A stretch of DNA of 36,421 nucleotides, from the NCBI GenBank assembly GCA_947632105.1, contig CANROD010000017.1, positions 1 through 36,421 on the forward strand, written 5' to 3'. Every line of letters begins with the position of its first letter. The stretch's first letter is position 1. Source of the DNA: an uncultured Oligella sp. (GTDB lineage: Bacteria; Pseudomonadota; Gammaproteobacteria; Burkholderiales; Burkholderiaceae_B). The notes beneath the pieces are model-generated. The model made no database searches. It was not told the DNA's origin and worked only from the letters and a program-made list of their open reading frames with translations. A program made the position numbers and the translations under genes. Of the stretch, positions 1-9,047 are shown in pieces.

Positions 1-1355
1 GCGAGTACAGCATCGACTGATGGTGTTTGCTTTTGGCCTGTGGTTACGACACGGATAGGAATACCTAAAGCCGGCATCTTGATCCCTTTTTCGTTGAGAG
101 TTTCTTTAATTGTCGCTGCTAAAGTGTCGACAGACCAAACATCAAGTTTTTCTGCGCGATTTTTAAAATCGGCTAGAGCATCTAGTGCCTCTGTTGTTAG
201 AACTTGCGCTTTTAGGTCATCATCAGCTTCTTTAAAAGGAGCAAAGAATAGCATCGCAGAATCTGCCAATTGCTCTAAGGTTTCAGCACGGTCTTTAAAT
301 AAATTTAAAATCGCAGTGACATCAAAACCATTCGTGTTGCCGTTGCGAGCTTCAATACGTGGTAATACAGCAGCAACTAATTCTTCATTACTGAGGTGTT
401 TAATATAGTGCGAGTTAAGCCAATTAAGCTTTTTAGGATCCCATTGAGAGGCGGCCTTGGTTAGATGGTTTGTGTCGAACCATTGAATAAACTGCTCGCG
501 ACTGAAAATCTCATCATCACCGTGACTCCAACCTAAGCGAGCTAAGTAGTTAATCATTGCTTCAGGTAGGTAGCCATCTTTGTGGTACTCCATGACGCTA
601 ACAGCACCATGACGTTTAGAAAGCTTTTGACCGTCTGGACCTAAAATCATTGGTACATGACAGTAGGTAGGCACCTCAGCGCCAAGTGCTTCTAAAATAT
701 TGATTTGACGGGGTGTGTTGTTGACATGATCATCACCGCGAATCACGTGAGTAATACCCATCTCCCAGTCATCGACTACTACGCAGAAGTTGTACGTAGG
801 CGTACCATCAGGACGAGCAATGATTAAATCGTCTAACTCACTATTGGCAATGCTAATAGGGCCCTTGACCATATCGTTCCATATTACCGTACCTTCAAGC
901 GGGTTTTTAAAGCGTACGACAGGTTGGCGGTCTGTAGGGATTGGACCCAAGGTTTTACCGGGTTCTGGACGCCAAGTACCATCATACTTGGGCTTAAGGC
1001 CTTTAGTACGTGCTGCTTCACGCATTGCTTCGACCTCTTCAGGTGAGCTATAACAATAATACGCTTTGCCATCGTCTAACAGCGTTTGAATATATTCTTT
1101 ATAGCGGTCAAAGCGCTTAGTTTGATAGTAAGGACCTTCGTCGTGGTCTAAACCCAACCATTCCATGCCTAGCAAAATTGCCTCAACAGCTTCGGGAGTG
1201 GAGCGTTCTAAGTCAGTGTCCTCAATTCTTAAGACAAACTGCCCTTGGTGGTGACGTGCAAAAGCCCAAGAAAATAACGCGGTACGAGCACCGCCTAAAT
1301 GCAAATAGCCTGTTGGAGAAGGAGCAAAACGAGTTTTAACGTTAGAGGTAGTCAT
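1..1355 (-). CDS. gltX: Glutamyl-tRNA synthetase (3'-truncated by window edge)
   Basis: Charges tRNA-Glu with glutamate in the cytoplasm (class I aminoacyl-tRNA synthetase). Reading the minus strand from the ATG at 1355-1353 gives an uninterrupted frame beginning [20 protein letters not shown], which holds the HIGH-type signature (HLGG near residue 19). The KMSKS-type loop KLSKRHGA lies near 623-640. About 451 residues are visible and the family is usually 465-490 long, so only a few C-terminal residues are missing past position 1. The helical anticodon-binding domain occupies the last third. It is divergent from the gene at 1468, with 112 bp between them. Identification is from conserved motifs and full-length family resemblance, so I am confident. 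Confidence 0.95.
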   Translation of the reverse strand, partial: MTTSNVKTRFAPSPTGYLHLGGARTALFSWAFARHHQGQFVLRIEDTDLERSTPEAVEAILLGMEWLGLDHDEGPYYQTKRFDRYKEYIQTLLDDGKAYYCYSSPEEVEAMREAARTKGLKPKYDGTWRPEPGKTLGPIPTDRQPVVRFKNPLEGTVIWNDMVKGPISIANSELDDLIIARPDGTPTYNFCVVVDDWEMGITHVIRGDDHVNNTPRQINILEALGAEVPTYCHVPMILGPDGQKLSKRHGAVSVMEYHKDGYLPEAMINYLARLGWSHGDDEIFSREQFIQWFDTNHLTKAASQWDPKKLNWLNSHYIKHLSNEELVAAVLPRIEARNGNTNGFDVTAILNLFKDRAETLEQLADSAMLFFAPFKEADDDLKAQVLTTEALDALADFKNRAEKLDVWSVDTLAATIKETLNEKGIKMPALGIPIRVVTTGQKQTPSVDAVL

Positions 1356-1467
1356 GATTTTTGAATTGTAAGGATTACATTGTAGAATATGGATATCATA
1401 CCATCAACAACGACCTTAGCTGTTTCTGAGTTAGAGTTAGTGCTAGCATTTTCACAAAGTTGCCTTT

Positions 1468-3951
1468 ATGTATAAACACCGCTTAGCCTCCTTATTTGAT
1501 CCGAGCTCTATTTTAGTGATTAGTGATATCGATTTGCCTTTGTCAGAGCATATCCCGACCCCTTTGCAGCAGCATGTTGAGTGGCTCCGTTGGGACGTGA
1601 CATCGCAGGATGTGCTATTAATTGGCGCTTCAGAGCAGGTGTCAGTAGTTGCTTCTGGCAAATATACTACTAAGATTGACTCACCTGATTTAGCCTTAAT
1701 TTGTTTATCTCCTCATAAGATCGCCCTAGCTTTACAGGTGCTTGCGGAAAGACAGCCAAAGGCCTTAATTATCTTGCCTTATAGTGATTCAGAGACTGAC
1801 TCACTTAATCTTTTGCCAGTGATTGAGGCGTGGAGCAAAGAGCATAATTGCTTATTGCTAGGGCCACGGGCCTTCGGTATACAGCGTCCTATGCAGGGTT
1901 TAAACCTCAGTCGTATTCCATCAGTGCATGCGGGCAAGGTGGCTGTGGTGTCACAGTCTCGCATGATCTTAATGTCAGTACTCGATTGGGCTGCTCAATC
2001 AGGGGTGGGGGTTTCAACCGCTGTGTCTACTGGTGAAATCAAGGGCGTAACATTAGCCGAGATAATTGAGTATTTAGCTGGTGATTCTTATACGACAAGC
2101 ATTGTTCTCTATTTAGATAAGTTGAGCGATGGGCGTTCTTTAGTCAGCGCCTTAAGAGCAGCTGCTGGGGTGAAGCCGGTTGTAGTCTTTAGGGCTGGTC
2201 GTATGGATAGTGAGTTACTCGGTGATGATAGTGTGTTTAATGCGGCCGTTCGTCGTTCGGGTGCTGTGCGGGCTAATTATATTTTAGAGCTATTTTCGGC
2301 ACTTAAGACAGTTAATCATATTCGTCGTCCACGTGGTGGTCGTTTAGCTATTTTTGGTAATGGTCGTGCGCAGACGCAATTGATGTGGGACGTTTTAGGC
2401 GCTGGTGATGATGTTGCTAAGTTAAGTCATTTATCACCGGATACTCAGCATACTCTAGCTGTTCATCTCGGTGCCGGTTCAATTACCACTAATCCCATCA
2501 TTAGTTACAAGCCTTTTACTAGCGTGACCTTAGTTGATGCCCTAAAGATTGTGATCGATGACCCAGCAGTTGATGCGGTGATGTTAATTCTTGCGCCTGA
2601 TGAGGCGAGTGATATGGAAGAGGTAGTTAGGGGCTTGGCAGAGTATGCACCTAAAGCACCTAAACCAATTTTTACCACGCTCTTTGGCGAGGAGATTATG
2701 CAGCCATTGCGTCAGGTGATGGATGAGGCAGGTACGCCTGCATTTAGAAACCCAGAAACTGCTTTTTTTGGTTTTAATACTATCAATGCCTATCACTATA
2801 ACCAACAGTTGTTACAACAGATACGTATCCCGTTATTGATTGATACTGTTGTAGATGAGGATGGGGTTCATGGCATTATTACTAAGGTGAGGTCAGAGGG
2901 CAGGGCGTTATTAGAGTTAAGTGAGGTGCAGGCTATTTTACGCTGCTACAATGCCGATATTGTCTGGCGTGAGCAGATGGATGAGCGTCAAGAGGAGATT
3001 GATGATAGAGCTCCTTTTGCCCGTATTACGGTCAAAAAAGATCCAATTTTTGGTCCATGGATTTATTTTGGAGAGGGTAAGCACGAGGTTCAAGTGTCTG
3101 TGCACGATCAAGGTCAGGACTTGCCACCGCTTAACTCTTTCTTAGCGGCGCAACTCATTGAACGTAGTCGCTTTTGGCGTTTAGAGCTACATTTTTATGC
3201 TGAAGAACATCACTTTGTTAAATTACAAAAGTTACTTGAGGTCGTCAGTGAGTTAGTCAGTGAGCATCCGGAAATTGATAGTCTGGAAATTAACCCGATT
3301 GCCTTAGGACTAAATAATTTAATTATTGATGAAGTTGAAATTCGTATTACAGCGCAAAGCCAAGCGCCGGTCATAGAGAATCGTTATCAGCATTTAGCGA
3401 TTCATCCATACCCTCATTATTTAACGGAGCACAAGGAGTTTAGGGATGGTTTGCCTTGGACTCTGCGACCGATTAGACCAGAGGATGCGGAGGCACTGCA
3501 AAGCTTTATTCGTAACCTCTCTGATAATTCCCGTTATATGCGCTTTGTGTCGATGATGAGTGAGTTGACACCAAAGATGTTAGCGCGTTACACCTACGTG
3601 GATTATGACAAAGAGCTAGCGCTAGTTGCGACTACAGAGGTGCCAAATCCGGCAAATCGAGGTTTGCCACAAGAGATAATTATCGGTTTAGCGCATTACT
3701 TACGTAATATTGACGGCGTGGGGGCAGAGTATGCGCTAGTAATTGCCGATGATTGGCAGCGTCGTGGCTTAGGTTACTCCTTGATGTCAAAGCTAATGGA
3801 GCTTGCTAAGCGACAGGGTCTTGATTATATAGAGGGCCTAGTCTTGGCCAACAATCGACCGATGTTGGCGCTGATGACTAGTCTAGGGATGACCAATGAA
3901 CCAGATCCTGATGACCCCACAGTACGAAGACTGTGGATATCCTTTAAGTGA
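1468..3951 (+). CDS. Pat-like CoA-binding / GNAT acetyltransferase fusion protein
   Basis: 827 residues. The layout is that of the Pat/YfiQ protein lysine acetyltransferases: an ADP-forming acyl-CoA synthetase-like N-terminal part (CoA-binding-like about 1-130, succinyl-CoA-ligase-like about 140-440, ATP-grasp remnant about 455-640) followed by a GNAT domain (about 660-827). The GNAT part carries the acetyl-CoA loop WQRRGLG near residue 763 and LANNRPMLALMTSLGM near the end. The N-terminal CoA-binding segment lacks a clean Gly-rich GAS..PG motif. The ATP-grasp part goes from YNADIV (about 494) almost directly to RITVKKDPIFGPWIYFGEG, skipping the segment that in relatives carries the HKSDVGGV motif. 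It is therefore probably a regulator or acetyltransferase and not an active acyl-CoA synthetase. The ribosome-binding site is weak. It converges with the hydrolase gene 12 bp away. Confidence 0.8.
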   Translation: MYKHRLASLFDPSSILVISDIDLPLSEHIPTPLQQHVEWLRWDVTSQDVLLIGASEQVSVVASGKYTTKIDSPDLALICLSPHKIALALQVLAERQPKALIILPYSDSETDSLNLLPVIEAWSKEHNCLLLGPRAFGIQRPMQGLNLSRIPSVHAGKVAVVSQSRMILMSVLDWAAQSGVGVSTAVSTGEIKGVTLAEIIEYLAGDSYTTSIVLYLDKLSDGRSLVSALRAAAGVKPVVVFRAGRMDSELLGDDSVFNAAVRRSGAVRANYILELFSALKTVNHIRRPRGGRLAIFGNGRAQTQLMWDVLGAGDDVAKLSHLSPDTQHTLAVHLGAGSITTNPIISYKPFTSVTLVDALKIVIDDPAVDAVMLILAPDEASDMEEVVRGLAEYAPKAPKPIFTTLFGEEIMQPLRQVMDEAGTPAFRNPETAFFGFNTINAYHYNQQLLQQIRIPLLIDTVVDEDGVHGIITKVRSEGRALLELSEVQAILRCYNADIVWREQMDERQEEIDDRAPFARITVKKDPIFGPWIYFGEGKHEVQVSVHDQGQDLPPLNSFLAAQLIERSRFWRLELHFYAEEHHFVKLQKLLEVVSELVSEHPEIDSLEINPIALGLNNLIIDEVEIRITAQSQAPVIENRYQHLAIHPYPHYLTEHKEFRDGLPWTLRPIRPEDAEALQSFIRNLSDNSRYMRFVSMMSELTPKMLARYTYVDYDKELALVATTEVPNPANRGLPQEIIIGLAHYLRNIDGVGAEYALVIADDWQRRGLGYSLMSKLMELAKRQGLDYIEGLVLANNRPMLALMTSLGMTNEPDPDDPTVRRLWISFK

Positions 3952-3963
3952 TAGCCTGGTAGT

Positions 3964-4647
3964 TTATTTGGCGTGAGCGATTAGAAAGTCGTTAATATCA
4001 CGAATTTCTTCTGCACAAACCTCATGCTGCATTGGGTAATCGTGCCATTCAACCTCATAGCCCCATTCGCGCAGACGGTCACGGCTTTGTTCGCCGCGAC
4101 TCATTTGAACCACGGGGTCTTGCGAGCCATGAATCATTAGGATAGGTGTCTCTTGGTTTGCGGGATGGCGATCGTCAGCAGTTTGATCAATAATTGGTAA
4201 ATAGCCGGATAGGCCTACGATGCCGCCCAATTTTTTCGGATAGCGTAGGCCAGTTGATAGAGCCATTGCCGAGCCTTGTGAGAAGCCGATTAGGAAGATG
4301 TTTTCAGCAGGGATGCCACGTTCTATTTCACGCTCAATCAATGTGTTGATGTCATTAACTGAATTGCGGATACCCATTTCGTCCTCACGTACACTACCAA
4401 TATCCATTGTTAATAGGTCATACCAAGCAGGCATAACATAACCGTTGTTGATGGTGACCGGAATCGCTGGTGCATTAGGAAATACAAAACGAATATTTAA
4501 GCCATCAGGCAAGCGGAAGTAGGGTGGGACTGGCACGAAATCATTGGCATTAGCGCCTAAGCCGTGCATCCAAATTACACTGTGTGTTGCTTCTTCTGTT
4601 TTTTTAGGATAGTTGTATTCAATACAATCTAATGGCTCTTTAATCAT
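3964..4647 (-). CDS. Alpha/beta-hydrolase, carboxylesterase / acyl-protein thioesterase family
   Basis: 227 residues, a typical length for the phospholipase/carboxylesterase (YpfH/EstB-like) family of cytoplasmic serine esterases. The oxyanion-hole segment HGLGANANDF is at about 28-37. The nucleophile elbow GFSQGS puts the catalytic serine at 123. The acid is Asp177 in HGSQDPVV and the base is His208 in MQHEV. No signal peptide is present. The natural substrate cannot be told from the sequence; the family hydrolyses short acyl esters and sometimes acyl-thioesters. It lies downstream of darP on the same strand, 46 bp away, and may be co-transcribed with it. Confidence 0.88.
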   Translation of the reverse strand: MIKEPLDCIEYNYPKKTEEATHSVIWMHGLGANANDFVPVPPYFRLPDGLNIRFVFPNAPAIPVTINNGYVMPAWYDLLTMDIGSVREDEMGIRNSVNDINTLIEREIERGIPAENIFLIGFSQGSAMALSTGLRYPKKLGGIVGLSGYLPIIDQTADDRHPANQETPILMIHGSQDPVVQMSRGEQSRDRLREWGYEVEWHDYPMQHEVCAEEIRDINDFLIAHAK

Positions 4648-4693
4648 AAAAAATGCTTCCTTTAATTAGATATATAGCTAGCATGTTGATACT

Positions 4694-5242
4694 TTACTCG
4701 ATGACGTCTTTCAAAAGTTGGAATAAAGCACGATACTGCTTACGTTGTGGCGTTTGTCCTTCACTCAGCTTAGCATTGTGGCTTTGCTCCTTGCGAGCGG
4801 CGCGGACAATGCTGCGTAAGGCCTGAATATCAAGAGTAGGATATTGTTCAATCAGCTTAGTTACTTCATCATCGCTGTCAACTAAGCGGTTGCGAATTAG
4901 CTCCAAACGATGTAACTGATCATTTTGCTCTTTGGATCCGTGCTTCCAAGTATCAACTTGCTGGCGGATGATGTCGACGTCAGCTTGGCGTAGGACCTTG
5001 GCGGCATAGTGTACTTGACGCCTTTTAGCACCATGACTTTTGAAGCTTTTAGCTTCTTCTAGTGCTCTGATAGTTGATTCATCAAGGGGTAATTGGCGTA
5101 TTTGTTCAACTGAAAACTCAAGTAATTCCTTGGTTAAATCCACAACGGCGTGTAGCTCACGCTTAATTTGTGATTTGCTCGGGCTGTCGTAGCCATTTTC
5201 GTTAAACTCGGGTGAGTTACTTTGGTCGGAATCTATAGACAT
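4694..5242 (-). CDS. darP: Ribosome biogenesis factor DarP (YjgA, DUF615)
   Basis: 182 residues, rich in charged helical sequence, matching the YjgA/DUF615 family. In E. coli this protein (DarP) associates with the large ribosomal subunit precursor and assists 50S maturation. Recognisable family stretches are KSQIKRELHAVVDLTKELLE near the N-terminus, the LPLDESTIRALEEAKSFKSHGAKRRQ-type segment around 53-76, and the basic C-terminal region ending in RKQYRALFQLLKDVIE. The pairing with pmbA, here divergent across a 108-bp gap, is common in proteobacteria. Start chosen at the ATG on 5242-5240. Confidence 0.9.
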   Translation of the reverse strand: MSIDSDQSNSPEFNENGYDSPSKSQIKRELHAVVDLTKELLEFSVEQIRQLPLDESTIRALEEAKSFKSHGAKRRQVHYAAKVLRQADVDIIRQQVDTWKHGSKEQNDQLHRLELIRNRLVDSDDEVTKLIEQYPTLDIQALRSIVRAARKEQSHNAKLSEGQTPQRKQYRALFQLLKDVIE

Positions 5243-5350
5243 AGAGAGAATAAAAGGTTTATTAATATTAGCTTGTCGTATATGATAGCCTGATAGCTAA
5301 ATCTATTGGCAAAAACCGCCAAATCATATTTACAAGGTTCTTAAGTTTTA

Positions 5351-6694
5351 ATGAGTGTATCTAGTTCAGATTTCGATTTAATTGTGCAAAAAGCTTTGGC
5401 AAAAGCCAAGCAAATAGGGGCAAGTGATGCTGTTGCTTCAGTTTCTGAGTCTTCCGGTTTAGTTGTTGGGGTACGACAAGGGCAGGTTGAGACGATTGAG
5501 CGTATGCGTGACAACTCCCTCGGAGTTACTGTTTATCGTGGAAAGGCACGTGGCTCAGCTTCCACCTCCGATTTAAGTGATAAAGCCTTGACTGAAACAG
5601 TAGCGGCAGCGTGGAATATTGCGCGCTATACCGCGGATGATGATCTTGCGGGCTTACCTGAGCTCGAGGACTTAGCAACAGAGGCTGATTTTAAAGACTT
5701 GGCGTTATATAAGCCTTGGGATATTGATCCGGCCTCCGCCACTGAGCTCGCGTTAGAGGCTGAGGCAGCTGCTTTGGACTATAGCGATCAAATTACCAAT
5801 ACCGAGGGAGCTCAGATAGATACTGGTGCAGGCCGTTTTGTGATGGCTAATAGTGCTGGTTTTTTGGGAGGCTACCAATATACTCGTCATGGTATGTCAG
5901 CAGCAGTGATTGCAGGGCATGGTGATGGTATGCAGCGTGATTATTGGTACACCTCTAATCGGTATCCAGAGCGTTTGCAATCAGCTCAGCAGGTTGGTCA
6001 GTTAGCGGCAAAGCGCTCAGTGATGCGCCTAAACGCTCGTCAAATTCCTACCGGCCGTTATCCAGTGGTTTTTGAGGCACCTTTAGCCTTAGGCTTGGTA
6101 GGGCATCTGACGCAGGCCATCAGTGGGGGCGCACTGTATCATAAAACGAGCTTTTTAGTGGATTCTTTAGGTACTGAGGTGATGGCACCTCATCTTAGTA
6201 TTTTTGAGGATCCTTTTGTTCTGGGTGGGATGGGGAGTAGTACCTTTGATAATGAGGGAGTACGTACTGCAGAGCGTGAGTTACTTAAGGACGGGGTATT
6301 GCAAGGTTATTTGTTGTCCACCTATAGTGCGCGTAAGTTAGGGATGCGTACGACTGGCAATGCAGGTGGTTCACACAATTTATCTTTGTACTCTAAGCTT
6401 ACCCAAGCTGATGATGACTTAGTTGCTTTATTAAAAAAAATGGATCGTGGTTTATTGATAACGGAGCTAATTGGTCAAGGCGTTAATTACGTTACTGGTG
6501 ATTATTCTCGTGGTGCTTTCGGATATTGGGTTGAAAATGGCGAAATTCAATATCCAGTTGAGGAGATTACGATTGCGGGTAATTTAAAGGATATGTTTAA
6601 GCAGATTCAAGCAGTTGCAAACGATCAAATTACCCGTGGCTCAAAAACTAGCGGTTCAGTTCTAATTGAACAAATGGCTGTGGCTGGTTCTTAG
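5351..6694 (+). CDS. pmbA: Metalloprotease-complex subunit PmbA (TldE)
   Basis: 447 residues, the family's usual size. PmbA/TldE forms a heterodimer with TldD, which supplies the zinc HExxxH site; the complex trims peptide substrates such as microcin precursors and antitoxins. Family landmarks are VGVRQGQVETIERMRDNSLG near 33-53, TGNAGGSHNL near 337, and GYWVENGEIQYPVEEITIAG near the end. No signal peptide is present, so it is cytoplasmic. tldD is not in this window. The start has little Shine-Dalgarno sequence, but the N-terminus aligns with what is expected of the family. It ends in TAG. Confidence 0.93.
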   Translation: MSVSSSDFDLIVQKALAKAKQIGASDAVASVSESSGLVVGVRQGQVETIERMRDNSLGVTVYRGKARGSASTSDLSDKALTETVAAAWNIARYTADDDLAGLPELEDLATEADFKDLALYKPWDIDPASATELALEAEAAALDYSDQITNTEGAQIDTGAGRFVMANSAGFLGGYQYTRHGMSAAVIAGHGDGMQRDYWYTSNRYPERLQSAQQVGQLAAKRSVMRLNARQIPTGRYPVVFEAPLALGLVGHLTQAISGGALYHKTSFLVDSLGTEVMAPHLSIFEDPFVLGGMGSSTFDNEGVRTAERELLKDGVLQGYLLSTYSARKLGMRTTGNAGGSHNLSLYSKLTQADDDLVALLKKMDRGLLITELIGQGVNYVTGDYSRGAFGYWVENGEIQYPVEEITIAGNLKDMFKQIQAVANDQITRGSKTSGSVLIEQMAVAGS

Positions 6695-6778
6695 GTGCTG
6701 ACACTTAGGGTAAATAGTTAGGGTCCACATGTTATATTTATGCTAGTATCTTTGGCATAATTTTTAAGGAGTTTTATC

Positions 6779-7873
6779 ATGGAAAGACGTTCGTTTTTGA
6801 GAAAAGCAGGTGTGGGTATGGCGGCAGGTGCTGCCGCTGTATCGGCCCCCGTAATTGCGCAAGATGGTCCAACAGTTCGCTGGCGTATGGCGACGAGTTT
6901 TTCTCGTAGTTTACCTGCGTTACACCTGCCTGCAGAGCGTTTTTCTCAGTATGTCAGTGCGATGACTGATGGTAAGTTTCAAGTCGATGTTTTTCCTGCG
7001 GGCGAGATTGTGCCAGCCTTTGAGGTGCTAGATGCGGTTTCTAATGGTACGGTGCAGTGTGGGCACACATGCGGTTACTATTATTTCGGTAAAAACCCTG
7101 CTTACTGTTTTGATACCACCGTGCCTTTCGGCTTAACCGCGCGTCAAATGAACGCTTGGTTGATCGAGGGTAACGGCATGACCTTATTGCGTGAGTTGTT
7201 TGACGAAGTTAATATTGTCAACTTCCCGTTAGGTAATACCGGCGTTCAGATGGGCGGGTGGTTCCGTAACGAGGTCAAGTCACTAGAGGATTTAAAAGGT
7301 CTGAAGATGCGTACAGCTGGTTTTGCCGGTGAGGTATTGTCTAAGATCGGTGTAGTACCTCAGCAATTAGCGGCTGGTGACGTATACCCGTCACTTGAAA
7401 AAGGGACCTTGGATGCGGTTGAGTTCGTTGGCCCTTACGATGATGAAAAGTTAGGTTTCGTTAAGGTGGCTCCTTATTACTACTACCCTGGTTTCTGGGA
7501 AGGTGGTCCCGCAGTTTCTCTTTACACTAACAAGGATGAGTACGAAAAGTTACCAGACGTGTATAAGCATATTTTAGCGACAGCGTCATACCGAGCATCT
7601 CAAGATATGCTAGCTATTTATGACTACAATAACGCTGGTGCTTTACGTAACCTGATCGCTGAGGGAGCGATTCTTAGAGAGTTCCCGAGAGATATTTTAG
7701 AGGCTGCGTATAAGGCTACTGGTGATTTGTACAAAGAATATTCTGATAGCAATGAGCTGTTTAAAAAACTTCATGATGACTATATGGGCTACCGCAATTC
7801 AGTAGTACCATGGTTTAATGTGTTGGAGACTTCATATATTCGCTTCTTGGCTTACGCGATTAATCGTTTATAG
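6779..7873 (+). CDS. TRAP transporter substrate-binding protein, DctP/TakP type, Tat signal
   Basis: 364 residues. The N-terminus ERRSFLRKAGVG followed by an Ala-rich stretch and the APVIAQ cleavage region is a twin-arginine signal peptide, so the protein is exported folded to the periplasm. The rest matches DctP-family receptors of tripartite ATP-independent periplasmic transporters: MATSFSRSLPALHLPAERFS, PAGEIVPAFEVLDAVSNG and the SLEDLKGLKMRT segment. Such receptors of the TakP branch bind monocarboxylate or 2-oxoacid ligands, but the ligand here cannot be assigned. The start has a strong ribosome-binding site (AAGGAG). No membrane DctQ/DctM genes are adjacent, and the gene ends at a terminator, so it stands alone. 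Confidence 0.92.
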   Translation: MERRSFLRKAGVGMAAGAAAVSAPVIAQDGPTVRWRMATSFSRSLPALHLPAERFSQYVSAMTDGKFQVDVFPAGEIVPAFEVLDAVSNGTVQCGHTCGYYYFGKNPAYCFDTTVPFGLTARQMNAWLIEGNGMTLLRELFDEVNIVNFPLGNTGVQMGGWFRNEVKSLEDLKGLKMRTAGFAGEVLSKIGVVPQQLAAGDVYPSLEKGTLDAVEFVGPYDDEKLGFVKVAPYYYYPGFWEGGPAVSLYTNKDEYEKLPDVYKHILATASYRASQDMLAIYDYNNAGALRNLIAEGAILREFPRDILEAAYKATGDLYKEYSDSNELFKKLHDDYMGYRNSVVPWFNVLETSYIRFLAYAINRL

Positions 7874-7923
7874 TCCTTGAATTAGATTAACTCCTTCGCT
7901 GGTCGGTGCTTAATCTAAAATAC

Positions 7924-7964
7924 AACGCTAATGCTTTGTTTTTACATTGCTTTAGCGTTTTTTT
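7924..7964 (+). terminator. Rho-independent terminator after the TRAP receptor gene
   Basis: Arms AACGCTAATGC (7924-7934) and GCTTTAGCGTT (7949-7959) pair over 11 positions with one mismatch, and a run of T follows to 7963. It lies 50 bp past the TRAP gene stop and separates that gene from rplM. This is direct sequence evidence; efficiency is unknown. Confidence 0.7.
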
Positions 7965-8081
7965 ATGCTATTTTTTCTTTGTTTGTGTTATTATTATCCG
8001 CTTACTCTAGCTCGTACTGTCACTCTGAATTAATAATGGCATGGCGGGCAGGAGATTTTTAATTTTTAAGGATAAAGAATC

Positions 8082-8510
8082 ATGAAGACTTTTGTGGCAA
8101 AACCCCATGAAGTCAAACGTGACTGGTATGTTGTCGATGCAAAAGGCAAAGTTTTAGGACGTGTAGCCAGCGAAGTTGCACGCCGTTTGCGCGGTAAGCA
8201 TAAGCCAGAGTATACCCCTCACGTTGACACAGGCGATTATATTGTAATTATCAATGCTGCTGATATTGTAGTTACAGGCGCTAAGTTCGAAGACAAAAAA
8301 TACTACCATCACACAGGCTTCCCTGGCGGTATCCGTGAAACTAACTTCCGCAAGATGCAGGAGCGTTTCCCTGGCCGTGCTTTAGAAAAAGCAGTTAAAG
8401 GCATGTTACCTAAGGGTCCTTTAGGCTACGCTATGTTTAAAAAACTCAAGGTGTATGCAGGTGAAGAGCATCCTCATACTGCTCAGCAACCACAACAGCT
8501 TGATATCTAA
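8082..8510 (+). CDS. rplM: 50S ribosomal protein L13
   Basis: 142 residues, the exact length usual for bacterial L13, an early-assembly protein of the large subunit. It opens [20 protein letters not shown] and contains the L13 signature region around [21 protein letters not shown] near the C-terminus. It is the first gene of the rplM-rpsI pair, with 10 bp between the two. In E. coli L13 represses its own mRNA; the upstream 120 bp here could hold such a leader, but I cannot demonstrate it. Confidence 0.98.
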   Translation: MKTFVAKPHEVKRDWYVVDAKGKVLGRVASEVARRLRGKHKPEYTPHVDTGDYIVIINAADIVVTGAKFEDKKYYHHTGFPGGIRETNFRKMQERFPGRALEKAVKGMLPKGPLGYAMFKKLKVYAGEEHPHTAQQPQQLDI

Positions 8511-8520
8511 GGAATAAGTC

Positions 8521-8913
8521 ATGATTGGTGAATGGAATTATGGCACGGGCCGTCGCAAAACCTCGGTTGCTCGTGTTTTCTTGAAAAAAGGTTCTGGTAA
8601 TTTCGTCGTAAATGGCAAAAGCCTTGACGATTTCTTTGGTCGTGAGACTGGTCGCATGATCTCTCGTCAGCCATTAGCATTATTGGATATGTTAGAAAAT
8701 TTTGACATCCAAGTTAACGTGCATGGCGGCGGTGAGAGTGGTCAAGCTGGTGCGGTTCGTCACGGTCTTACTCGTGCGCTAATCGATTACGATGGTTCAC
8801 TTAAACCTGAGCTGTCTAAAGCTGGTTTCGTTACTCGCGATGCGCGTGAAGTTGAGCGTAAGAAAGTTGGTTTACGTGGCGCACGTCGTCGTAAGCAGTT
8901 CTCTAAGCGTTAA
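8521..8913 (+). CDS. rpsI: 30S ribosomal protein S9
   Basis: 130 residues, the standard S9 length. It begins [20 protein letters not shown], contains the [19 protein letters not shown] signature and ends in the basic [17 protein letters not shown] tail, whose final residues reach the ribosomal P site. A good ribosome-binding site (AAGGAA) precedes the ATG. It is co-transcribed with rplM and followed by a strong terminator. Confidence 0.98.
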   Translation: MIGEWNYGTGRRKTSVARVFLKKGSGNFVVNGKSLDDFFGRETGRMISRQPLALLDMLENFDIQVNVHGGGESGQAGAVRHGLTRALIDYDGSLKPELSKAGFVTRDAREVERKKVGLRGARRRKQFSKR

Positions 8914-8935
8914 TTTATTTACGCCGACAGATACG

Positions 8936-8970
8936 AAAGCCGCAATCATTTATTTGGTTGCGGCTTTTTT
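8936..8970 (+). terminator. Rho-independent terminator of rplM-rpsI
   Basis: A perfect 10-bp stem, AAAGCCGCAA (8936-8945) with TTGCGGCTTT (8958-8967), is followed by T residues to 8970. It lies 23 bp past the rpsI stop codon. It is the clearest terminator in the window. Confidence 0.93.
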
Positions 8971-9047
8971 GTTCGTGATCATTTACAATTAAAGTCCTCG
9001 CGTGCGTTCATTAGCATAAACAAGGTTAAAAAAGACAGGAATTCATC

